DNA of 64,000 nt, taken from NCBI RefSeq assembly GCF_016805305.1, contig NZ_JAERQN010000009.1:186001-250000 (forward strand), in the 5' to 3' direction. The notes under the pieces are model-generated. The model searched no databases and was not told the DNA's origin. It saw only the letters and a program-made list of their open reading frames with translations. The DNA is from Falsiroseomonas ponticola. Its GTDB lineage: Bacteria > Pseudomonadota > Alphaproteobacteria > Acetobacterales > Acetobacteraceae. Within the stretch, counting starts at the first letter, position 1; every line of letters begins with the position of its first letter. Below are positions 59,481 through 64,000 of this stretch, in pieces. Position numbers and translations under genes: made by a program.

Positions 59481-60013
59481 TTTCCCTCCGCATCCCGCCC
59501 GGGCTGCATGAGGGAACTGGCCCGCCAGCCGACCGCCTCGACATCCTCCTGCGGCAACGCGTCGAGCAGGTCGTCGGGCACCAGGCCGCGCGTGCGTCGG
59601 AACGTCGGCAGTCCATCGCCCTCCCAGCCGCGCAGCGCGTGCCGGGCCGCGACCCAGGGGAGCGTGCCGAGGTAGCGCTGCCGCGCCGCGAGCAGCCCGG
59701 CGTAGACCGGGACGGTGGCGCAGGCCGCCTCGATGGTCCCGAGCTGCACCTGCACGTCCGCGTCGTCCGGCGTGGCCTCCGAGGCGTCGATGACGGCGAG
59801 CACCTCGTCCGCGTTGTCCGGCGAAGCCTCGCGCACCGCGGCGCGCAGCGCGTCGAGCATCTGCGCGTGCGACGGATAGATCCCGCCCTCACGCGCCAGA
59901 TCGGCGCGGAAGGCCTGGCGCTCGCGGTAGGTCAGCGGCGCCACGAGATAGCGGCGGTCGGTTCCGGGTGGCGCGAACCATTCGGCATCGCGCCGCGAGA
60001 AGACGACGGTCAT
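59426..60013 (-). CDS. Tail assembly chaperone, short form (G-like)
   Basis: A 195-aa protein starting MTVVFSRRDAEWFAPPGTDR. It contains YLVAPLTYRERQAFRADLAR near 22, ALRAAVREASPDNADEVLAV near 52 and a flexible Pro/Ser/Thr tail after residue 175 (SPSPETPAPTTAA). It lies between the tail tube gene (11 bp upstream) and the tape measure region, the fixed position of G-type chaperones. The slippery heptamer lies 17 codons before its stop, so most ribosomes make this form and a fraction the longer fusion. Confidence 0.75.
   Translation of the reverse strand: MTVVFSRRDAEWFAPPGTDRRYLVAPLTYRERQAFRADLAREGGIYPSHAQMLDALRAAVREASPDNADEVLAVIDASEATPDDADVQVQLGTIEAACATVPVYAGLLAARQRYLGTLPWVAARHALRGWEGDGLPTFRRTRGLVPDDLLDALPQEDVEAVGWRASSLMQPGRDAEGNSGAPSPSPETPAPTTAA
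59480..59486 (-). promoter_or_regulatory. Programmed -1 ribosomal frameshift site GGGAAAC
   Basis: On the minus strand the heptamer G-GGA-AAC is in the zero frame of the chaperone (codons GAG GGA AAC). It fits X-XXY-YYZ and differs from the lambda G/GT site GGGAAAG only in its last base. Slipping back one base enters the open 129-codon frame exactly. Confidence 0.75.
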
Positions 60014-60024
60014 CGGGTTCTCCT

Positions 60025-61191
60025 TCAGAATTGCGCCAGGAACAGCGGGCTATCCGCCCCGTCGAGCTGGAAGGCGATGTCGAGCTGGCCGAGGCCGTCG
60101 CGCTCGCCAGGCCGCATGCCGGTGGCCTTGGCGGCCGGCGCGATGACGCAGAAGCGGTTGCCCGCGGTGGCACCGAGGATCGCCATCAGCGACATCGCCG
60201 TGCCCTGGCGGAAGGCGTTGAACAGCGCGACCGCGGTCGTCGTGTTCATCAGCGGGTCGATCGAGCCGCGGGCGTCGCGCTCGACCGGCACGGCCGGGTC
60301 GTAGCCCTCGGTCGCCTCCGGGTTGTCCGGCAAGGTGACGCTGACGCCGGCCTCCAGCATGACGCGCCTGGCGCGGGCGACCTGCTGGTTCAGCTGGCAG
60401 CGCCCACCGACGAAGCGCGGCGGCGTTGGGCGGATCGCGGTGTTCCAGCCGGTCGGCAGCGCCGCGGCCGCCTTGTCGAGCATCTGCGCGCGCAGCTCGA
60501 AGACCAGGAAGCCGATGCCGCCAGTGGAGAGCTCGAGGCTCCAGGTGCCGACCGCGCCGGTGAAGCGCCAGCGCAGGCCGTCGGCGTAGAAGTAGAGCGT
60601 CGCCGTCCGGTAGACCGCCTCGTCCGAGGTCGGGCTGTAGAGCACGTGCGGCGGGATCTGCGCGAGGGTGGTCACGGTGCCGGCGGTGGCCATGGTCTCG
60701 CCGAGGGTGGCGACGCGGGCAGCGGTGTAGTCGGTGATGCCGGTGGTGAGCGTCCGGTCGCCGGAGAGCAGCAGCGGCATGCCGCGGTAGAGCTGGGCGG
60801 TCGCCGCGAAGGGCGTGGCGAGGGTGAGCGTCGTGGTGGTACCGGCCGTGGCCGCGGTGGGCGCGCCGATGGCGGCGGCGGTGATGCCCTCGGCCATGGT
60901 GCAGCAGCGGAGCAGCCGACCCCATTCCGGCGCGGTCGCGGCGGTGCCGGAGCCGCGGAGCGGGATCCGCAAGCGGATGCGCGGCTTGAGGCCGCCGACG
61001 ATGGCGGGCGAGCGATCGAGAGAGCCGGTGAGCTCGGGGTTCTCGACGACGACCGGGTCGAAGTCGATCTCGCAGTCGGCGGCGAGCCAGTCGGCGTTGG
61101 CGGGTGTGCCGCCGATGGCGTCGACGCCGCCGGTGGTCTCGATGCGGGCCGCGACGGCGGCAAAGCGCATGCGGACGAGGTCGATGCTCAT
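60025..61191 (-). CDS. Phage major tail (tube-type) protein
   Basis: A 388-aa protein starting MSIDLVRMRFAAVAARIETT. Two beta-rich halves are joined by Ala/Thr-rich sequence (GAPTAATAGTTTTLTLATPF). The second half contains TDYTAARVATLGETMATAGT, RFTGAVGTWSLELSTGGIGF and the end LGQLDIAFQLDGADSPLFLA. Placement directly before the tail chaperones supports a tail tube role. It is longer than lambda-type tubes, perhaps with an added Ig-like or surface domain. Confidence 0.75.
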   Translation of the reverse strand: MSIDLVRMRFAAVAARIETTGGVDAIGGTPANADWLAADCEIDFDPVVVENPELTGSLDRSPAIVGGLKPRIRLRIPLRGSGTAATAPEWGRLLRCCTMAEGITAAAIGAPTAATAGTTTTLTLATPFAATAQLYRGMPLLLSGDRTLTTGITDYTAARVATLGETMATAGTVTTLAQIPPHVLYSPTSDEAVYRTATLYFYADGLRWRFTGAVGTWSLELSTGGIGFLVFELRAQMLDKAAAALPTGWNTAIRPTPPRFVGGRCQLNQQVARARRVMLEAGVSVTLPDNPEATEGYDPAVPVERDARGSIDPLMNTTTAVALFNAFRQGTAMSLMAILGATAGNRFCVIAPAAKATGMRPGERDGLGQLDIAFQLDGADSPLFLAQF

Positions 61192-61218
61192 CGCGCGGCT
61201 CCTTCAGGTATGGGGTGG

Positions 61219-61677
61219 TCAGGAGGACCAGGGGCCGCCGGCCGGGCCGACGGCGAGGATCGTGAAGCGGGCGAGGAACTCGCCGGCGGGGCGGGCGGAG
61301 TCCTCGGCGTCGTAGAGGCGGAACTCCGCGCCCCCTTCGGCCACGTTCCCGAGGCCGGGGGTGGCGGGCGTCCAGCCGGCCAATGCCGCGACGGTGCGGG
61401 CGTGCAGGAGGGAGAGCGCCTGCTCTGCAGCGAGGTCGGTGGCGCCGGCGGCGAAGCCGGAGACCCCGAAGCCGATGCGGTAGTGGGTGCGACCGGGCTC
61501 CTGGGTGTCGTCCGCCTCGAGGTCGTCACCGCGGACGACGAGCCGCGGTAGCATCTCGACGTCTGTGTCGACGGGCGCGCGGCGGGCCCGCTCCACGGCG
61601 ACGTCGGGCAGCTGCGCGGCGAGCCGGTCGGCGATGGCGGCGAGCGCGGCCTCGCGCAGGGCAACCGTGCCGCTCAC
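61219..61677 (-). CDS. Phage tail terminator/completion-type protein
   Basis: A 152-aa protein (MSGTVALREAALAAIADRLA). It begins with a helix and continues with RLVVRGDDLEADDTQEPGRT, HYRIGFGVSGFAAGATDLAA and a beta-strand end (GEFLARFTILAVGPAGG). The layout matches small tail terminator or tail-completion proteins between connector and tube genes. It overlaps the upstream gene by 4 bp. The assignment rests on size, order and general pattern. Confidence 0.6.
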   Translation of the reverse strand: MSGTVALREAALAAIADRLAAQLPDVAVERARRAPVDTDVEMLPRLVVRGDDLEADDTQEPGRTHYRIGFGVSGFAAGATDLAAEQALSLLHARTVAALAGWTPATPGLGNVAEGGAEFRLYDAEDSARPAGEFLARFTILAVGPAGGPWSS

Positions 61678-62009
61678 GGCGAGCGCGCCAGGGAGAGGCG
61701 CCAGGAGAGGCCGAGCGGGTCGGGATCGACCTCCTCGACCTTCCAGGTCTCGGGCGGCGAGAGCCGGCGCAGCAGGTCGCCGCGGCGTGGCGTGTCGGGC
61801 GCGAATTCTGCGGCGCGCAGCGTCGCCTCCAGCGCCCCTGCACGGCCGCCGGGACCGCCGAGGCCTGCCACATCATCGGCGGGCGCCGAGAGCAGCACGC
61901 GCACCGGCCGCCAAGAACCACCCGCGGCCGCACGCCATTCGGCGTCGGTGCCCATGTTCGGATCCGCGTGTAGCGCGGCCAGGGCCGCGGCGAAGGCGCT
62001 CCCGCTCAT
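61674..62009 (-). CDS. Phage head-tail region hypothetical protein
   Basis: A 111-aa protein from ATG 62009 (MSGSAFAAALAALHADPNMG). It contains WRAAAGGSWRPVRVLLSAPA and an end WKVEEVDPDPLGLSWRLSLA. ATGA overlaps on both sides show it belongs to the coupled connector block. It resembles small head-tail joining proteins but I cannot assign a named family. Confidence 0.6.
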   Translation of the reverse strand: MSGSAFAAALAALHADPNMGTDAEWRAAAGGSWRPVRVLLSAPADDVAGLGGPGGRAGALEATLRAAEFAPDTPRRGDLLRRLSPPETWKVEEVDPDPLGLSWRLSLARSP

Positions 62010-62272
62010 CGCGTGCAGACCACGCGCCAGGCCGTGCCGGCGGCGTCCGTATCGGCCGAGAGCACCGTCAGCACCTCGCCGCCGATCTCGAAGGTGTCGC
62101 CGGCGGTGATCGCGGGCAGCGTGACGGCGGCCGCGACCAGCACGGCGTCCTCCCCCTCCGCCGGCTCCGCCCGCACCACCCGCAGCGCGGTCTGCGGGCC
62201 GGTGCCCCCTGGCCGGAAGGTGGCGGTCCCGCCGCGGTCGGGATTCGCGAGTAGCGCGGCGGCGCCGCTCAC
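62006..62272 (-). CDS. Small phage head-tail joining-type protein
   Basis: An 88-aa protein from GTG 62272 (reading SGAAALLANPDRGGTATFRP). It is beta-rich, with PAITAGDTFEIGGEVLTVLS and a GTAWRVVCTR end. Size and place match FII-like or stopper proteins. GTGA and ATGA overlaps join it to both neighbours. Confidence 0.55.
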   Translation of the reverse strand: MSGAAALLANPDRGGTATFRPGGTGPQTALRVVRAEPAEGEDAVLVAAAVTLPAITAGDTFEIGGEVLTVLSADTDAAGTAWRVVCTR

Positions 62273-62475
62273 CGGGTCGGCTCCTTCGGCGCGTCCGGCA
62301 GCACGGTCTTGGCCGCTGCCGCGAGCGCGCCGAGGGCGGTGGCGATGCCGACCGCGCTGTCGGCGAGGTGGCGCAGGTCGATGCCGGCGATGTGCGCCAG
62401 CAGCACAATGGTGGCGAGCAGGGCAACGCCGGTGTGCGTGCCCTGCTCGCGCAGCCGCGCGAGAAGGTAGGTCAC
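62269..62475 (-). CDS. Small phage membrane protein, holin-like
   Basis: A 68-aa protein from GTG 62475 (reading TYLLARLREQGTHTGVALLA). One strong hydrophobic segment (GVALLATIVLLAHIAGI) is followed by a weaker Ala/Gly one (SAVGIATALGALAAAAK). It immediately follows the M15 peptidase gene with a GTGA overlap, so a holin paired with that endolysin is likely. The position inside the head-tail block is unusual but known from GTA-like elements. Confidence 0.65.
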   Translation of the reverse strand: MTYLLARLREQGTHTGVALLATIVLLAHIAGIDLRHLADSAVGIATALGALAAAAKTVLPDAPKEPTR

Positions 62476-62879
62476 GGATAGGTCCTCCGATCGAGTTCGA
62501 AGTGCGGGCCGTCGGGAAAGCTCTTCCAGTCGCCGCCCCAGCTGAGGGCGACGGATTCCTCCGCCGCGGCGGCCTTCATCGCCGCCGCGACCTTGCGCGC
62601 GAGGGGCCAGTCCCAGCGGACCTCGCCGGCCTTGGGCGCGCCGTCGCCATCGTCGAGCCAGTAGGCGAGGTCGACGGCGTGGCCGGTCAGGTGCCGGCTG
62701 TTCATCGTCCGGCTGGCGCCGATGGCGACCAGCCTGGCCTGGCGCTCCCTGGTCCGAAGCCCCTCGACCACGATGAAGGGCTCGGCGAGCCGGGCCCGCT
62801 CGACGACGCGGACGAGGTCCGCGTGCACGCCGGCGAGGCGCTGCCGGTCGCGCTCCAGCAGCGGCGAGCGCACCGTCAC
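62472..62879 (-). CDS. M15-family peptidase, phage endolysin
   Basis: A 135-aa M15 (VanY/L-alanyl-D-glutamate endopeptidase-type) enzyme from GTG 62879. The substrate and zinc blocks are FIVVEGLRTRERQARLVA near 35, SRHLTGHAVDLAYWLDDGDG near 61 (zinc His and Asp) and SWGGDWKSFPDGPHFELDRR near 112 (catalytic Asp, zinc His). It cleaves the peptide stem of peptidoglycan. GTGA overlaps at both ends tie it to DUF2190 and the holin-like gene. Confidence 0.85.
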   Translation of the reverse strand: MTVRSPLLERDRQRLAGVHADLVRVVERARLAEPFIVVEGLRTRERQARLVAIGASRTMNSRHLTGHAVDLAYWLDDGDGAPKAGEVRWDWPLARKVAAAMKAAAAEESVALSWGGDWKSFPDGPHFELDRRTYP

Positions 62880-63223
62880 GACCCCGAGGGCGGGACGCGG
62901 TTGAGCCAGACGCGGACCGTGGTGTCGGCCGCCAGCGCAGCCAGCGTGGCGATGCCGACCTGGAAGTTGCCGGTCGCGGTGGTGGTGATGCGCCGGTTCG
63001 TGTTGTCCCAGAAGACGCGCGCGCCGGCGGTGATGGCGAGCGCCGGCTCCTTGGTGATGTCGAAGACGCCCTGGGTCTGCGCCTCGATGGTGGCGTTCTG
63101 CGCGCCGTCGGTGGCGGCGATGCCGAACAGCGCGCCGACGAGCACGCCCTGGCCGGCGGTGACGCCGCCGGCATAGGGGACGGCGACCGCCAGGCTGTCG
63201 CCCGGCTGGATGAAGTTGCGCAT
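62876..63223 (-). CDS. DUF2190 capsid cement/decoration protein
   Basis: A 115-aa protein starting MRNFIQPGDSLAVAVPYAGG. It matches DUF2190: VTAGQGVLVGALFGIAATDG, then GVFDITKEPALAITAGARVF and WDNTNRRITTTATGNFQVGI. Such proteins trim or stabilise the mature capsid surface. It is the first gene after capsid and has its own AGGAGA ribosome-binding site 13 nt before ATG 63223; the hairpin at 63250 separates the two. Confidence 0.9.
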   Translation of the reverse strand: MRNFIQPGDSLAVAVPYAGGVTAGQGVLVGALFGIAATDGAQNATIEAQTQGVFDITKEPALAITAGARVFWDNTNRRITTTATGNFQVGIATLAALAADTTVRVWLNRVPPSGS

Positions 63224-63249
63224 GGGGATGCGGTCTCCTGAAACGCGAA

Positions 63250-63269
63250 CGGCGTCCCGAAGGACGCCG
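63250..63269 (-). terminator. UUCG-capped hairpin between capsid and cement genes
   Basis: The minus strand reads CGGCGTCC-TTCG-GGACGCCG: an 8-bp perfect stem closed by a C(UUCG)G tetraloop, 36 bp after the capsid stop and 27 bp before the next start. The following TTCGCGTTT is a weak U-tract. It probably acts as a partial terminator or mRNA-stabilising end for capsid message. Confidence 0.65.
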
Positions 63270-63305
63270 CGCGCGTGGGTTCACGATGGAAGGGGTGGGC
63301 CGGGA

Positions 63306-64000
63306 TCAGGTGCCGGCGTTGAAGTAGCCGCCGCGCCAGTCGATCGCGCCGACGCCGAAGTCGAAGATCACGCTGACCTCGACGCCGTCGACGCCGGAGA
63401 CCGGCCCGGTGGTGACCTGCGGCCCCTCGGCGCCGTTGAGGTAGCCGTAGACGTAGACCGGCGCCGAGACCGGATCCGCGAAGAGGTACCAGCGGTTGGC
63501 CGGGATCAGCGGCTCGACGAGGGGCTGAACGAAGCCGGCGTAGACGTTGGCGTTCGTGGTCTGGGTGGCGGCGACATTCACCGTCAGCTGCCGTGCCGCC
63601 AGCTCCTGATTCGGCCCCACCAGCAGGCGCATCGTCGCGCCGACCGCGATGGGCAGGCCGTCGAGCGTCTTCTGGCGCATCACCGCGGCGCGGCCGACGG
63701 CGAGGTTCGTGAGGTCGAGGATGGTGCCGGCGGAGGCCTTGTTCGCCCGCGCCGCGGCCGTCCCGAACACCGCCGCGTTGCCGGTGGTGAGCGTCGGGCC
63801 GTCGCCGCCGGCCGAGTTCAGCAGGCCGTAGGCGGTGGCGTTCTCGAAGTCCGCCACGCGACGGCCGATGGCGGCGGCGAAGTCCGTGAAGGCGCCGAGG
63901 TCGTCGTTCACCAGCATCGGCCGCGTCACGCGGATGCGCCGCGCGAAGGTCTGCAGGAGCACGAGCTCCTGGCTCTCGGACATGGTCCCGGCCTGGATCT
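63306..64000 (-). CDS. Phage major capsid protein (5' end beyond the window)
   Basis: At least 231 codons; the frame stays open through 64000 (reading IQAGTMSESQELVLLQTFAR), so the start lies outside. The C-terminal part is that of capsids often fused to a prohead protease: RVTRPMLVNDDLGAFTDFAA, LLVGPNQELAARQLTVNVA, LIPANRWYLFADPVSAPVYV and the end DFGVGAIDWRGGYFNAG. The remnant at 14608-15390 is its relative. It is the shell protein of a siphovirus or GTA-like particle. Confidence 0.85.
   Translation of the reverse strand, partial: IQAGTMSESQELVLLQTFARRIRVTRPMLVNDDLGAFTDFAAAIGRRVADFENATAYGLLNSAGGDGPTLTTGNAAVFGTAAARANKASAGTILDLTNLAVGRAAVMRQKTLDGLPIAVGATMRLLVGPNQELAARQLTVNVAATQTTNANVYAGFVQPLVEPLIPANRWYLFADPVSAPVYVYGYLNGAEGPQVTTGPVSGVDGVEVSVIFDFGVGAIDWRGGYFNAGT

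Noticed and set aside
1-64000. CRISPR array
   Set aside because: No set of short regularly spaced identical repeats seen; the repeats present are long dispersed fragments.
49263-64000. Gene transfer agent cluster
   Set aside because: Several genes are GTA-like in order, but a large tail fibre, collar fibre, M15 endolysin and DUF2190 cement fit a siphoviral prophage better; the decisive head genes lie outside the window.

Overview
The window is very GC-rich (strikingly G/C at third codon positions, dense spurious ORFs on both strands) and reads as chromosome of an alphaproteobacterium, most likely an Acetobacteraceae member of the Roseomonas type. The taxonomic call is inference. It rests on base composition, three solitary Bug-family (tripartite tricarboxylate transporter type) binding proteins, an AtuA-family operon and GTA-like siphoviral structural genes.

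Layout. 0.1-9.5 kb: small catabolic modules (GntR / HpaI aldolase / Bug / DapA-like lyase / RidA; then two divergent amidohydrolase-fold proteins and a second Bug), separated by debris: three copies of one phage tail-gene fragment and an RND-efflux stub. 9.8-14.5 kb: an overlapping minus-strand operon (Bug - zinc alcohol dehydrogenase - AtuA - small AtuA partner) with a divergent LysR. 14.6-16.2 kb: a phage remnant with the end of a capsid gene, a hairpin-rich spacer and a terminase small subunit. 17.0-26.1 kb: a sugar/sugar-acid regulon (SDR, SMP-30 lactonase, ABC importer, FCD-type GntR, DUF4432 epimerase-like protein, divergent enolase-superfamily dehydratase). A conserved twin-GTCGAC operator lies in front of both of its transcription units.

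26.2-38.3 kb is an accessory island: another phage fragment, a serine recombinase that has lost its catalytic N-terminus, small unknown genes, then a tightly coupled five-gene operon: Phd/YefM-type antitoxin-like protein, SNF2-type helicase with a degenerate PLD-like N-terminus, DUF4391 protein, type III Mod methyltransferase and type III Res. The mod gene has an AT-rich core inside GC-rich ends, which suggests exchange of the catalytic/target-recognition block. This expanded type III restriction-modification locus is the best candidate here for an under-described defence system.

38.8-49.2 kb: a dipeptide/oligopeptide-type ABC importer operon that also carries an acyl-CoA ligase and an enoyl-CoA hydratase, divergent from a MaoC/hotdog-type protein and a LysR regulator. 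49.3-64.0 kb: a prophage structural module on the minus strand, running from capsid (cut by the window end) through DUF2190 cement protein, M15 endolysin, holin-like protein, connectors, tail tube, tail chaperones, tape measure, collar fibre and tail proteins. The tail chaperone gene carries a lambda-like -1 slippery heptamer GGGAAAC and an open -1 frame, so a G/GT-type frameshift product is predicted. The gene after capsid is preceded by a UUCG-capped hairpin.
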